Positions 1 to 11,484 of a DNA stretch of 64,000 bases are shown here, piece after piece. Position numbers and translations under genes: made by a program. The notes beneath the pieces were generated by a model. The model was given only the letters and a program-made list of their open reading frames with translations, searched no databases and had not been told where the DNA came from. The stretch comes from Platerodrilus igneus (lineage: Eukaryota; Arthropoda; Insecta; Coleoptera; Lycidae). The stretch lies in assembly GCA_036346225.1 (NCBI GenBank), contig JARFIW010000663.1:2542001-2606000 (forward strand). The letters run 5' to 3'. Each line of letters opens with the position of its first letter. The first letter of the stretch is position 1.

Positions 1-1315
1 TCTTCCATAACCTTAGGTAAAGTATCCGACCATCTATGACAGCATTGCAAGCAACATCTTCTCTACAACTTGTTTTTGATTGTTCTTAATAATCTTTCCC
101 AGAAGTTGAGTTTGATTGCGGAATACGTAGAATAATGGTTTATCTTTTATTCTATCGAGTTCAAGTATTCGAAAAAGCGCTCTGATAAAAATAAAAAATC
201 ATAAAATCGAAGCTGCTTTAATCATTTCCAGGTAATTTGGTAAATCATCGTGTAAATTGAAATCACCCTTTTCGTGAACAGGTTCATATAGGTTAGCAAA
301 TTGTACAGTCCAAACGTGTGACGATACTTTATGTAATTAATGTAATGTCGCCATTTTCTCGATTTATATCCAACTCTTTGTTTCCGAACACGAGTCGTGA
401 AAATGTGTTTGGGATATTTTCAGCCTGATTAACTAGATCCTAATCTTCTTTCGGATCTGCAGTATTTACTACCCTATTCTGTCGCATATCAAATCCCTGG
501 TAATCCGGTGTTAATTGAAATCCCCGACCTGCAGAACCTCGTTGCACCTCCACATTTTTGCAATCTGGACGTTTAAAGCAGTCAATAGACATTTTGAAAC
601 AGCAAATTTTTAGCGAGATTATTCTATTATATTTTTTACCCTTGACTCGATTTGGCATCTGTTTCTTGCATTTTATATACATAACTTAAATTATTGTAAT
701 TAGTTTTGCATTTGTCAAATTAAACAAGATATAAATATACTTTGGGAAATCTAGATGTTAAATTGGTTTAAAAATTCGATTAAATGGGTTTTTATTCTTT
801 ATAATACAATTACAAAGTTTCTCATATTTTTAGTAAACCTAAGATTTATAGAGATTAAAACCGAAGTTTTGGTTAAACTCCTTTGAAAATGGTCAAAGAA
901 ATCGTTATTAATTCTTGTAGAAATGTGAGAAAGTTTCTGTTGAAGGGCTAATGAATAAATGAGAAAGTCAAATGTGTTATAATCATCCTAGCACTTATTA
1001 AAATACTTTTGAGAATTTTCCATAAACAATATGATGCCATAGCGTTCTGTGAAAGGGTTTCAAATTTGGGGGTCAGGTTTTAGAACAGGATTTATGTTGA
1101 TTGGAAAAGATCTGAAGATTCATATAAACAGACCGGGTTTCTAGTTCAAATATCCGTTTCGACATTGCAGAATTCGAAACAAAATAGGTAAGCCTTTTTA
1201 GTTTAAAATATCGTTCCTGCATCAAAGCACTGAATTATATCTTTTTCAACATCTATATGACAGAGTTCACTCAAGACTGCGCACATTTAAAAAGCACATT
1301 TCAAACAACAATCAT
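1..1315. other. Left flank, no recognised gene
   Basis: This AT-rich stretch shows no protein family, RNA gene or repeat that I recognise. An 80-codon open frame on the minus strand (440-682) is present, but it has no motif I can assign and AT-rich non-coding DNA easily produces frames of this length. The last bases, up to 1326, are the target site of the foldback element that follows, so this segment is the original upstream flank of the ORF that now starts at 4228. Confidence 0.5.
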
Positions 1316-1328
1316 CTACAAAAATGAA

Positions 1329-2922
1329 GTGCGTGAAGTTAGCGGAATAGTGTCGGCAGGAATAATTTTAATAGGAGTAATTGTTAGTGCTTCGTTAGTG
1401 CTTTTTAGTGCCCAAATATGAAAGTCAGCGGACTATTCAAACAATAGTTATAAGCAGTTAAAGTTATTCCGCCAACTTCACGCCCGGCGGAAAAGTGTAA
1501 GCAGGAATAATTGTAGCAGGTGTAATGGTTAGTGCTTCGTTAGTACTCTTTAGTCCCTAAATAAGAATGCCAGCGGACAACTCCAAAAAAGTTATATGCA
1601 GTTAAAGTTATTCCGCCAACTTCACGCCCGGCGGAAAAGTGTAGGCAGGAATAATTGTAGCAGGTGCAATGGTTAGTGCTTTGTTAGTGCTCTTTAGTGC
1701 CCAAATAAGAATGCCAACTGACTACTCCAAAAAAAGCTATATGCAGTTAAAGTTATTCCGCCAACTTCACGCCTGGCGGAAAAGTGAAGGCAGGAATAAT
1801 TGTAGCAGGTGTAATGGTTAGTGCTTCGTTAGTGCTCGTTAGTGTCCAAATAAGAATGCCAGCGGACTACTCAAAATAGTTATACGCAGTTAAAGTTATT
1901 CCGCCAACTTCACGCCTGGCGGAAAAGTGTAGGCAGGAATAATTGTAGCAGGTGCAATGGTTAGTGCTTCGTTAGTGCTCGTTAGTGTCCAAATAAGAAT
2001 GCCAGCGGACTACTCAAAATAGTTATACGCAGTTAAAGTTATTCCGCCAACTTCACGCCTGGCGGAAAAGTGTAGGCAGGAATAATTGTAGCAGGTGCAA
2101 TGGTTAGTGCTTGGTTAGTGCTCTTTAGTGCACAAATAAGAATGCCAACTGACTACTCCAAAAAAAGTTATATGCAGCTTAAGTTATTCCGCCAACTTCA
2201 CGCCTGGCGGAAAAGTGAAGGCAGGAATAATTGTAGCAGGTGTAATGGTTAGTGCTTCGTTAGTGCTCTTTAGGGCCCAAATAAGAATGCCAGCGGACTA
2301 CTCAAAAAACAGTTGTATGCAGTTAAACCTATTCGGTTAACTTCACGCCTGGCGGAAAAGTGCAGGCAGGAATAATTCTAGCAGGTGTAATAGTTAGTGC
2401 TTCGTTAGTGCTCTTTAGTGCCCAAATATGAATATCAGCGGATTAAGCAAAAAATAGTTATATGCAGTTAAAGTTATTCCGCCAACTTCACGCCTGACAG
2501 AAAAGTGTTAACAGGAATGATTGTAGCAGGTGTAATTATTAGTGCTTTGTTAACACTTTTTAGTGCCCAAATATGAACGCCAGCGGACTACTCAAAAACA
2601 GTTATATGCAGTTAAAGTTATTCCGCCAACTTCACGTTTGGCGGAAAAGTGTCGGTGGGAATAATTGTAGCCGTGTATCTGTTAGTACTTTGTTAGTGCT
2701 TTTCATTAGTGCTTAAGGGTGCCCAAATATGAATGTCAGCAGACTACTCAAAAACTAGTTATATGCAGTTAATTTATTCTGCCAACTTCACGCCTGGCGG
2801 AAAAGTAAAGTGTCGGCAAGAATGATTGTAGCAGGTGTACTGGTTAGTGCTTTGTTAGTGCTTTTTAGTGCCCAAATATGAATGCCAGTGGACTACTCAA
2901 AAAATAGTTATATGCAGTTAAT
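1329..2922 (+). repeat. FB1 left arm, tandem ~145-bp repeat
   Basis: The marker ttccgccaacttcacgcc recurs near 1467, 1611, 1756, 1899, 2042, 2187, 2332, 2477, 2621 and 2777, a spacing of 143-145 bp except for one unit of 156. Each unit carries a small hairpin (arms ttccgcca and tggcggaa) and a doubled gttagtgcttcgttagtgct block. The outermost and innermost units are the most diverged, as expected if the centre is homogenised by unequal exchange. Confidence 0.92.
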
Positions 2923-3479
2923 GACACCGAATTCAATAACCATTGTATTACATAATAACATTCCTAGGTACCTGGCAGGCATAGCTTACGTGTTGATTAG
3001 GATTGTGCATCTCCTTATTCAAAAATTGCAATAGTGGTTAATACTAGATTAACAGGTGGAGATAAAATTTTGCATTGTAAGATTTCTAAAATAAAACAGT
3101 GACTATAATTTAAATCTCTTATATAGTATAGCAGATTTAAAACTCACAGAATTGCTGTGTGGGAACTTATTTATTTTGTGTTATACCTAATCGTATGATT
3201 AACCATATACATATATTCAACTTAAAATAGCAAAATTTCTTCTCAAATTGAAAAAAAATTAAATCTTAATACTACAAATTGGCTTGATATCAAGTACTAT
3301 AAAACAAATATTCGTTTCTCGCTACCTATAGGTACAAATATTTTAAACAATGGTTCCTACCACAACTTCCATCTACTATATATGGTTTATAGTTTACAGC
3401 AAAATGTCTTTAAATAGACCCTTGAGAATTGTTTTCAACACCTATTTGGGAAATTCGCTGGCGTTCATATACTTCATGT
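2923..3479. other. FB1 central loop
   Basis: This is about 560 bp of unique AT-rich sequence between the inverted arms. I see no ORF with a recognisable motif, no terminal repeats and no RNA gene. In autonomous foldback elements of other insects the loop may carry coding sequence; here nothing supports that. Confidence 0.6.
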
Positions 3480-4219
3480 AATCTGTACTAACATAGCACT
3501 AACCATTACGTCGGCTAAAATTATTCCTGCCCTCACTTTTTCGCCAGGCGTGAAGTAGGCGGAATAACTATAACTGCATATAACTATTTTTCGAGCAGTT
3601 CGCTGGCATTCATATTTCGGTACTTAAGAACAGTAACGAAGCACTAACCATTACACCTGCTACAATCATTCCTGCTGACACTTCACTTTTCCGCCAGGCG
3701 TGAAGTTGGCGGAATAACTTTAACTGCATATAACTATTTTTTGAGTAGTTCGCTGGCATTCATATTTGGACACTAAGGAGCACTAACGAAGCACTAACTA
3801 TTACACCTGCTAGAATTACTCCTGCCTACACTTTTCCGCCGGGCGTGAAGTTGGTGATTTAAATAAAATTAAATAATTAATTAATTTTATTTAAATCGTG
3901 CCACAGTGTTCCTATAGATTAGTGAAGTTGGTGGACTAACTTTTACTGCATATAACTATTTTTGGAGTAGTCCGCTGGCATTCTTATTTGGGCACTAAAG
4001 AGCACTAACGAAGCCCTAACCATTACACCTGCTACAATTATTCCTGCCTACACTTTTACGCCAGGCGTGAAGTTGGCGGAATAACTTTAACTGCTTATAA
4101 CTATTGTTTGAGTAGTCCGCTGATTTTCATATTTGGGCACTAAAAAGCACTAACGAAGAACTAACAATTACTCCAATTAAAATTATTCCTGCCGACATTA
4201 TTTCGCTAACTTCACGCAC
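3480..4219 (-). repeat. FB1 right arm, inverted tandem ~145-bp repeat
   Basis: The same unit as the left arm runs in the opposite direction, with ggcgtgaagttggcggaat marking units near 3550, 3695 and 4065. The unit around 3850-3930 is interrupted by a short palindromic insertion: 16-bp perfect arms beginning gatttaaataaaatta at about 3856 and closing at 3897, followed by unrelated bases. Confidence 0.88.
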
Positions 4220-4227
4220 CTACAAAA

Positions 4228-4660
4228 ATGTATTATATTCTGGACATCCAAGGATTCCAACACAAGAAAGGTGATTTTATGAGCAAAGAATTGGCTGTGA
4301 TACATTTGCAGAGTGGGAAATTGTGGCACGAAATTTTGGAAATGCCGTTGGATACTACCGATTTAAGCAATGCCTTCCAGAAGCAAAGCAATTTCAGCAC
4401 ACAATGCTTGCATGGTCGTAAATGGAATACCCCATCTACAAATGTATTATCCCCACAATGTTTAAGTTTATACTTGCAAGAGATGATTCCAGTGGACTCT
4501 ACTATTTATGTCAAGGGGTGAATAAAACAAAAATAATTGTTCAATACCTGCCTAATAACAACATCAAGAATCTAGAAGCATGGGGTATTCCAAGGTTGAA
4601 ACAATTAAGACAAAGTTGTGACACTTTAAACCGCTGTGTATTACATACCAACAACGCTCT
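4228..4660 (+). pseudogene. Conserved insect ORF (DIQGF...KEL family), frameshifted fragment
   Basis: The reading frame starts at the ATG retained in the FB1 target duplication and shows YILDIQGF, then SKELAVIHL, LWHEIL, a Q-x-L-H-G-R-K-W block, IPVDSTIYVKG and, after a frameshift near 4515, YLPNNNIKNLEAW and a Cys/His-containing tail. The minus-strand fragment at the right end of the window is clearly homologous (WHEI, LHGLHWDTPSTN, FVKGL, YLPGNNVQNL). I know this pattern as a multicopy, transposon-like insect protein of uncharacterised function; the D-x-Q-G and K-E blocks might suggest an RNase H or exonuclease-like fold, which is only a guess. FB1 separates the frame from its own upstream region. 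Confidence 0.6.
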
Positions 4661-4795
4661 TAATTGTGCTCGAAGTAATGTAGATTATACTATTGCACAC
4701 CGTGAAGGATATAGACTGCGGGAATTTCAGGGAAATGTGTAGGTTAGCTCAAAATAGGAAACAATGGAAGGACGCGTCCAACCAGTTCTAGGACT
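4661..4795 (+). mobile_element. LINE ORF2 C-terminal fragment
   Basis: One frame reads NFREMCRLAQNRKQWKDA, the type of basic Trp-containing tail that ends many non-LTR retrotransposon ORF2 proteins. The same DNA block occurs in reverse orientation at about 7058-7160 (there MCRLAQDRKQW), so this is a dispersed repeat and not part of the preceding ORF. It is fused directly to the DIQGF remnant. Confidence 0.55.
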
Positions 4796-4824
4796 GAAGA
4801 CCTATTGATTATGAACATATTATA

Positions 4825-5942
4825 CAGGGTGTTCCATGAGGAACCCGACAAACTTCTAAGGTGGTTTCCTCTCAAGAAAATAACGAAGAAAAAGTTCATA
4901 TTAACATGTCCGCAAATGCTTTGTTAGCGAGTTACGGCTAGCGAAATATTTCGCCCGATTTTCTGGGAAAGGACGAAAATATGGTGTTAAGTTAGGTGTT
5001 AAATTTATGGGATTGATCAACTGCCAGCTCTGCTTGAAGATGTACCACTTCAAAGCATACATCATATGATACTCCACCATGATGGAGCACCGGCACATTA
5101 TTTACAAAATGTTAGAGAGCACTTACAGATAAGTTTTCCGGTCAGATGGATTGGTCGAGTTGGACCAACTAATTGGCCTCCTAGGTCCCCCGATTTAAAT
5201 CCCTTGGATTATTACCTCTGGGGTCATTTAAAGCAACTTGTATACGCAGAACCAGTTAATTCCAAAGAAGAATTATTGAACTGAATTTTAAACGCTTGTG
5301 AACTACTTAAGAACGACCGAGATATTATCGGAAGGGCTACACGCGGTTTCATAAATTATCAAGGAAATCATTTCAAACATCATTTGTAAGGTATGGAAAT
5401 TGGAATAGAAGAATCAGCAATTAAAATGTTTTGTTTCTACGTAGAACGTTTATTTAATAAACAGATATTGCATTTTCTGTCTTATTTTTCGTATGTGTTG
5501 ATTAATTAAACATTAATTTTTTAAACTTTGTGTTTGTTTATTATTGGCCTATTTTACATCATTCTCTTCAGAATTAAATTCACTACAAGGTTTGTTTAAA
5601 AAGTTTGCGTGTTTATTACCCATTTAACGAAGTTAATGTAGTTTAAAGCTAAACGAAGCAAGGTTTTCGAGATCGAATTTTGCGTATTTTGTCTGATATG
5701 TCAGATATGGGTGATCCTAGAGGTCTGAGACATGTTTTATTCAATTTTTCAGTTCATTTAACATAAAATCAATAAATTTAACACCTAACTTAACGCAATT
5801 AAAAAATCAGTTTGGCTTTATTGCGCTAGCCGTAACTAGCTAACAAAGCATTTCCGGACATATGTTTAGATAAACTTTTTTCATTACTTTGATGAGAGGA
5901 AACCACTTTAGATGTTTGTCGGGTTTCTCGTGGACCACCCTG
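4825..5942 (+). mobile_element. IS630/mariner-type transposon with long inverted repeats
   Basis: The element is bounded by TA at 4823-4824 and 5943-5944 and begins cagggtg on both strands. The inverted repeats run about 165-185 bp (4825 to about 5010, and about 5776 to 5942), ending in the shared block gttaagttaggtgttaaattta. Only the C-terminal part of a transposase lies between them, so most of the coding region has been deleted and the copy is non-autonomous. Confidence 0.85.
5021..5389 (+). pseudogene. Mariner-type transposase, C-terminal fragment with premature stop
   Basis: The frame reads LPALLEDVPL, HHDGAPAH, RWIGRVGPTNWPPRSPDLNP and LDYYLWGHLK, the usual C-terminal catalytic block of insect IS630/Tc1/mariner DDE/D transposases. 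The Asp of DGAPAH and the Asp of SPDLNP, probably the second and third catalytic residues, are both kept; I count 36 residues between them. A TGA at 5282-5284 interrupts the frame, which then continues as ILNACELLKNDREIIGRATR to the natural-looking stop at 5387-5389. The N-terminal DNA-binding domain and first catalytic Asp are missing, replaced by the left inverted repeat. Confidence 0.82.
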
Positions 5943-6037
5943 TATAAATTACAATAGCAAGTAGGTGTATATTAAGATTTAAGTAAAATCATGGTAATAT
6001 TAATATTAGTGCCCCCCCCCCCTCCCCAATCCATTTA

Positions 6038-6232
6038 CAACCACACGCGCGCACACACACTTTCGCAAACCCATCGCATGTGCATACGCACGTTTATACA
6101 CATACGCACACACGCGTACACACACGCACACCCACACGCACACCCACTCACACACACACACACACACCCACACATACACACATGCACACACGCACACACG
6201 CACACACGCACGCACACACCCACACACACATA
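6038..6232. repeat. CA/CG-rich microsatellite
   Basis: About 195 bp of interrupted (CA)n with CG, CCCA and CATA variants, preceded by a short poly-C run near 6012-6022. All open frames across it on both strands are products of the simple repeat. Confidence 0.95.
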
Positions 6233-7015
6233 CAAATATGGTTATCTACATTTAAACTGGTTTTATAACATTATGTTGTAAAAGAAACCAGAAACATTTT
6301 CAAAAATTAAAACTCTGTATTATAATATGAAGAAATCGAACAACTACTACATAAAAAGCAAGACAAGGCTATTATAATAATCTAATTTCATCAAAACCGA
6401 ATAAAAAGCAACTGTAACAAATTGATTTTCTATTTTTCGTTCACACCTCATTGGTACGGCAAGCTTTGTTAATTTTTTACGAGTCCAATGAAGCAGAAAG
6501 TAATTCTATTATAAGGTTCATTCATTCAAGGAATAATGCATAGAATGTTGGCATAATTCAAACTGTATCGGAACTGATCTAAGAATTTTATTTGAATACA
6601 CATTCGCACCGTTCTAGATGCAAAATCCTATAAGGAGATTTATACAGTTACGTAGAGCGTTCTACATTCTAAAATAATGCAGACCAATTTTAAAATATCT
6701 TAAAGAAAAGAATAATATGGAATGTTGCGGATGATGAAATGATTACCGTACATCCGTTACTATTTATCTAGATAACCATATTTGTAATTTCAAGGCCAGT
6801 AAAGACCTTAGACGATACAGTTTCAATTGTCATACAATAAAAAAGTTGTTCACAAATTATAAAAAGTGTTTTGAAAGAATATTCCAGAATAATTTAAATT
6901 TAAGGTAACATTCAAGCGGATGACAGTAGCATAACTAAGATGAATTTTTCTACAGTTTACTGAATTCTTAAATAATCTATAAGACGTAATTTTCTATTAT
7001 ATTATATTACAAGCG
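6233..7015. other. AT-rich DNA without recognised features
   Basis: No open frame with a known motif, no inverted termini and no RNA gene were recognised between the CA microsatellite and the LINE tail. Confidence 0.5.
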
Positions 7016-7205
7016 ACAGAATAACTTGTAAAGTCATCATTAGATTGGATGCTACTCCATTGTTTCCTGTCCTGAGCCAATCTACACATTTCCTTAAAAT
7101 TCCCCTAGCCTTTCAATATCTGTGTGCAATACTTTAATCTAGTTCTACCTCGATCTTGTCTGCTTCTAAAATATTCCGCACTATTCTCATGCCATAGAAC
7201 ATGTC
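7016..7205 (-). mobile_element. LINE ORF2 C-terminal fragment
   Basis: Read on the minus strand, the block gives GRTRLKYCTQ, then NFKEMCRLAQDRKQW. A GR-rich segment followed by a basic Trp block is typical of the C-terminus of several insect non-LTR retrotransposons. It matches the plus-strand copy at 4661-4795 over more than 100 bp. Frames are disrupted, so this is an old fragment. Confidence 0.55.
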
Positions 7206-7312
7206 CTATCATCTTATATCTTCCATTTTTATTATTTTTTAGTGTTTTCCACAGATATCGTTCTTAACCTACCATTTTATAGTACCTCTTTGTTCTTAGC
7301 TTTGTCTGTCCA

Positions 7313-7313
<1 letters not shown>

Positions 7314-7359
<46 letters not shown>
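7314..7359. repeat. (AT)n microsatellite
   Basis: About 45 bp of uninterrupted alternating AT. It abuts the LTR-like start at 7363. Confidence 0.97.
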
Positions 7360-7360
<1 letters not shown>

Positions 7361-7362
7361 TC

Positions 7363-7425
7363 TGTTACGTTCATTTTCGGGAATAATTGGTTATCTTATT
7401 TACATAAATTCCTTTTCTAGTAATA
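7363..7425 (+). mobile_element. Gypsy-A-type LTR start
   Basis: The sequence tgttacgttcattttcgg is identical to the first 18 bases of the minus Gypsy-A 5' LTR at 28,748, and the following bases (ttggttat, then ttacat-aattcc) also follow that LTR. Similarity fades after about 60 bp. It may be the start of one long diverged LTR ending at 9535, which would then be about 2.17 kb and longer than other copies, or a truncated solo piece. Confidence 0.5.
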
Positions 7426-9429
7426 AATTCTCCAACAATACCCGATATTTTGTATCTGTTCAGATAAGCTCGCTTTACCATAATTTTCAATTCAAATTCC
7501 TTGTTAATTCATTATCCGTTCGTATAAATTCCATGTCTATTGTTAAATCTTTCCGCATAATTAATAATAAATACTCTTTCTAAAAATTTCTTAACGTAAA
7601 TCTAGTTGTTTTAAAACGACAAGTTTGTAACGTGCATTTTTGTAGTTGAACATTTTACGCTTTTTCCCAATTAGTAAATACATTTCGGTAACTACTATTT
7701 CTATATTTTATATTTATTAACTCCTTAGGCGAATGCGTCGTATTATAATGAGTGGATATTATTGATTTTCTAGTTATCGATAAGAGGTTGGACTAGCAAC
7801 GAGTGGAATAAACAGAGGAGCAGTTGTAGTTTGTTCTTTGTTCCTATATATTAATTACGGTAAAAATACTGTTTTCCTTTTTGCTTTGAAAATAGTGAGA
7901 ATTAATGCGGTATCAATTTTTCGAATTGTTCATGAACAAGCACGACACGATTTTAGATGTTTTTCTTGTGAAATAAAAGTTGTATATTAACTGTAGGCAG
8001 TGTAGTTCTAATTCCTTTTGAAGGAAGTATGCTTTATAGGCGAACGTGTTTGGTTGACCACACGTGCGGTTTAAGGTCATTGACGGACGGTTTTAGTGAT
8101 ACGAGTTGCTTTACTAATTGTGTTTTTTTGTTGATTTTCTGTTGGAAATAAAAGTGGTAGAACTTGTTGGACTCGACCTGCACGCCTGTTGTGCGGAGCA
8201 TTTGACGGACTTGCTTAGTGTTTGCACGTGCTTTATTGATTGTGTTTTTTTAGTTGATTTGTCTTTTTATATTTGAACTGTGTCTGCGATCTAGTTTTCG
8301 TGGTCCCTTTTTTTATCAGAGTAGTGCATACTTTGGATTATCCAAATACAGTTTTAAGCTTGAGTGTTTCTAAAAAAATGATGATACAGTTGAAGTAGGT
8401 TTAGTAGATGGGCTGGTTTGCATTAGTCGACGTGAAGATCAGATATCCAAAAAAAAATCTGGAAAAAAAAGGTTGCTTCTTATAAACATGTATCTCATTC
8501 ACATGTAAAGACAGTTGATACTGTAGTTTTTGAATTTTCTAACCCCAAAGAATCTAAAATAGATCATTGTTTGCGCAAATTTCGTTATTCAAAAGCATTA
8601 GATTTTTCTTTGTTACCATAGGTAACAAATAAAACACCTCACGTTACTGTTAGTTTAATGCATTACATCGTGCCTTGAAAGCCCGTGATTCTAAATTTTT
8701 ATTACCATTTTTTTTACGATTTGTGTTACAAAATATTTCGAAATTATTGTCTCAGGAAATAGAATTAACAAGATAGTTCCATACATAGTTCCATCAGCAT
8801 GATAATGTCTGCTGCTAACACCAGTGAAATACGTAGGTGTGATTAGTGTAAAGTGTAAAAAATTCCATCAACACCCTCACAGTCAAGGGTGAAGTGCTGC
8901 GTTAGTGCCGGACATCGTGAATCCCACACTTCAATTGCAAGGAAGCGTTACTGAAGGACCTTTTGTAAGTTGAACTATTTCCTACTTGTTACTACTTTAA
9001 ATATCTATCCGTTGTTTTGCCATATCTTTGTCGTTCTGATACCTTTTACCATAGACTTGCATGCTATAAAAAAAAAGAAGAATCAACAATACTAGATGAC
9101 TCATATCAATTGTGCTTACCTATTTATCTTTTGTTAAAATTTTGTCTGATTTATGTTTAATTGGTGTGTGAGGAAACGTTTCTGCTACTCCCCAATATTA
9201 CCTCACTTTGTACTAAAAATTTTTTGTATTGCTTTTACCGTTGTTATATTATATAGATTATCTAAACAGTTTTTTTTACATTCTACAAAGTACTGAACAA
9301 TCTATGCTCGATCAGCATGCTATGCTTTTTCTTTATTTTAGGTTTGCAGGACTAATTTTTTTTTATTGCAGGTTTACTATTCAAATTTTTTTTATTGCAG
9401 GTATTGTTACTAACTCCTTACAGCCGCGT
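7426..9429. other. Probable decayed LTR interior, not resolved
   Basis: No coding region is recognisable. If 7363 and 9535 are the two ends of one LTR, this stretch is its interior with extra inserted DNA. Two similar blocks around 8070-8130 and 8185-8260 (acgtgc...gacggac...ttagtg...tttattgattgtgttttttt) look like a diverged tandem duplication. Confidence 0.3.
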
Positions 9430-9535
9430 ACATAATATGTTGGTCTGCTTTCTACAACCCCCCCTAATCTCCGATTGAGCCCGGTCATTTCTTTGATTTT
9501 CTTGGTGTTACGCACGGCTACGAGCCAACGTAGCA
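9430..9535 (+). mobile_element. LTR 3' end of a Gypsy-A relative
   Basis: The block cgattgagcccggtcatt...gtagca matches the end of the minus Gypsy-A 5' LTR (27,507 onwards, read in reverse), including the final gtagca followed by the spacer taaat. The plus Gypsy-A LTR also ends in gtagca at 21,926. Confidence 0.7.
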
Positions 9536-9540
9536 TAAAT

Positions 9541-9558
9541 TTGGCGCCCAACGAGGCT
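9541..9558 (+). promoter_or_regulatory. Primer-binding site (tRNA-type)
   Basis: ttggcgcccaacgaggc follows the LTR end after a 5-base spacer (taaat). TGGCGCCCAACG is a classic reverse-transcription primer site of Ty3/Gypsy elements, of the lysine-tRNA kind as far as I remember. The minus Gypsy-A copy has a mutated version at the same spacing. Confidence 0.7.
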
Positions 9559-9599
9559 GCCTCGACAAACGTAACAAGTTTATGCTACAATTAATTAGT

Positions 9600-9745
9600 T
9601 AAGATCCTGTTTAGGTATCCGTGAGCGTGTAACACCTTCCGATAACGTATAATTGCGTTCTAGTGGGTTTCCCATCTAAAGATTTGTCAAAATAATATAT
9701 CCTACTATTCTCCGGTAAAACCGTGTTTTCCAGTTTCAATCGCGT
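9600..9745 (+). mobile_element. Internal LTR fragment, Gypsy-A relative
   Basis: Blocks ttccgataacgtataat, catctaaagatttgtcaaa, atcctactatt and cgtgttttccag match, in order, the reverse complement of the LTR at 12,716-13,432 and more loosely the Gypsy-A LTR middle. Its position just after a primer site suggests a rearranged or second inserted LTR. Confidence 0.5.
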
Positions 9746-11484
9746 TTCGATAACGCGGATGTTTGCTTTTTGAGTTTGTAACTAATTTTGTTGTTTTTTT
9801 TTGATGGGCGCTAGTGAAACTTAATTTTCTAAATGGGCGCCAGTGAACAAAAATCTTCCGACATAGCTAGGGGTCTATTCCTGGGTAGAGCAATAAGAAG
9901 TGGGGGGGTAATTCGAATTTTCTTTGCAAACCAAAGCTAAACTAAGTTAAATAGGCGCCACCAAGTCCTGAGATAATCACGATAAGAGCAAAGCACAATT
10001 CTAAGGGCGGACGTGGAAACCCAAAGATAAAACGATCGCCTTCGTAAACAAAAACCTGTCTTATAAAAATAAGACGCAGCTCCTGTAAGAAATTACAAAG
10101 ATTAAATAAAAAAAATGTAGAACACCATTTGTGTCCTATAAAAGTATTAAAAATAAAAAATGTATATCCAATATGATATTGGCACAAAATTATTACTCAA
10201 AAATTCTACCTTTTGTTATCAGATTTGATCGCATTTGACCAAAATAAAAGTCTCAAAGTTTAGCTAATTGTTGACTGAAGTAAAAAACTTTCTTTTAAAA
10301 ATTCATAACTTTTTAACATGTAAAAAAAATTCTCAACAATAACATTTATAACAAAGTCAAAATTTTGTCTTTGTAAAGCAAAAGACTGCTCTCTAAACAT
10401 AAGCTTGTTTTAAATATTTGATCAAAATAATTTGTAACCACAATGCATTGAACTAACATTTCTATCCTGGGCAGATCTTATCAGGTAGATTACAGTTTCA
10501 TAATTAGTACGCAGCGTGTATTTAAATTTTTATACTTAGTTTTTATAATTTATCTGTGAATAAAAGCTAACTTCAAGATTGAAGAATGTTTAATTTGAAT
10601 TTTAGGAAAGCTGCTCGAAACATCCGCTTTCACGGCAAACATCTGTCAAATGTTGCTACATCACAAAAAAGTATAACGTCGAAAATATACCTTGAAATTT
10701 ATCTGAAGTTCAAATGGAACAAAGCTTACAATTATATAAACCTAACCTGACAAAATTTTTTTCTACGGTTTGTAAAACCAGTTCAACAATAATCGAGAGT
10801 GAAACAGATCATATGTTCATAAACATGATAGCAAATTTCGTGTTTTTTGTATGACTATCTGTTTATCAAAGACTAACAACATTCTAAACACATCCAAAAA
10901 TTTCTTAAATGTAATAACGAACCAAACTGCATCTGGTTCTCCTAGACAGATCCAAACAGAAATTCCATCAGTTCCAAACAATACTATAAGCCATTTCAAA
11001 CTTAGTATAACAGCAATTACGACCTCATGTCTGCAATCTCAAGTCCTTTACAAAACCATACAACTTACAAAACCAAAATCTTCACTTGTCCTCCTCTATC
11101 GTTTTTCGGAGGCGCGCGTTAGTAGAAGTTACTGAAATTGATCCAAGTCTAGCATGACTTGAACCACTCACACAAATAATTCAACCGAAGATCGCATGCC
11201 TCTAGTCTGGAATACATCTTGGTGAATAGATAGCTAGGGTGCGAGTAACTTGACAAAGCGAGAAACGAACAATAGCGACGTTAGAGGTGGGGAAATACGA
11301 TAGAAGCAGGATTGCATAGAGGTGCTCGCCAAAATAACTTTATGTGACACAGATATTTTACTATAAGAAGATTATTAAATCGAAGCGTTCCGTTATGTAC
11401 TATATGGAACACTATTAAAGAATAAGGCACGCTTAGCGCATTATCCTCGTAATTCAATGCGAATAATTATTGATCAAATTAAAC
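9746..11484. other. Unassigned DNA, possible decayed retroelement interior
   Basis: No recognisable protein motif. Two gggcgc(c/t)agtgaa blocks near 9806 and 9837 form a short tandem duplication. Open frames at 9942-10,187 (minus) and 10,851-11,135 (plus) show no family signature. The phrase caccatttgtgtcct recurs at about 10,122 and 14,510, so the interior may share a repeat with the 14-kb region. Confidence 0.3.

Larger units (their letters stand above)
1329..4219. mobile_element. Foldback (FB-like) transposable element FB1
   Basis: Two long inverted arms (about 1329-2922 and 3480-4219) flank a unique loop. Both outer ends begin with gtgcgtgaagttagcg reading inward, and the inverted match continues through the first unit. 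The arms consist of tandem ~145-bp units, about 11 on the left and 5 on the right. The flanks carry a duplicated ctacaaaaatg at 1316-1326 and 4220-4230, although two extra bases (aa, 1327-1328) separate the left copy from the terminal match. Long inverted repeats made of tandem units are the hallmark of foldback elements. The loop contains no ORF of note, so this is a non-autonomous copy. Confidence 0.85.

Noticed and set aside
1329..4219. Regularly spaced repeats that could look like a CRISPR array
   Set aside because: Units are contiguous 145-bp tandem copies without unique spacers, in inverted blocks, in a clearly eukaryotic genome.
6006..6281. Several open frames over the CA-rich repeat
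   Set aside because: They are His/Thr or Cys/Val repeats caused by the dinucleotide array and appear on both strands.
7242..7583. 113-codon plus frame across the AT microsatellite
   Set aside because: It contains a long Ile-Tyr run from (AT)n and overlaps LTR sequence; no motif.
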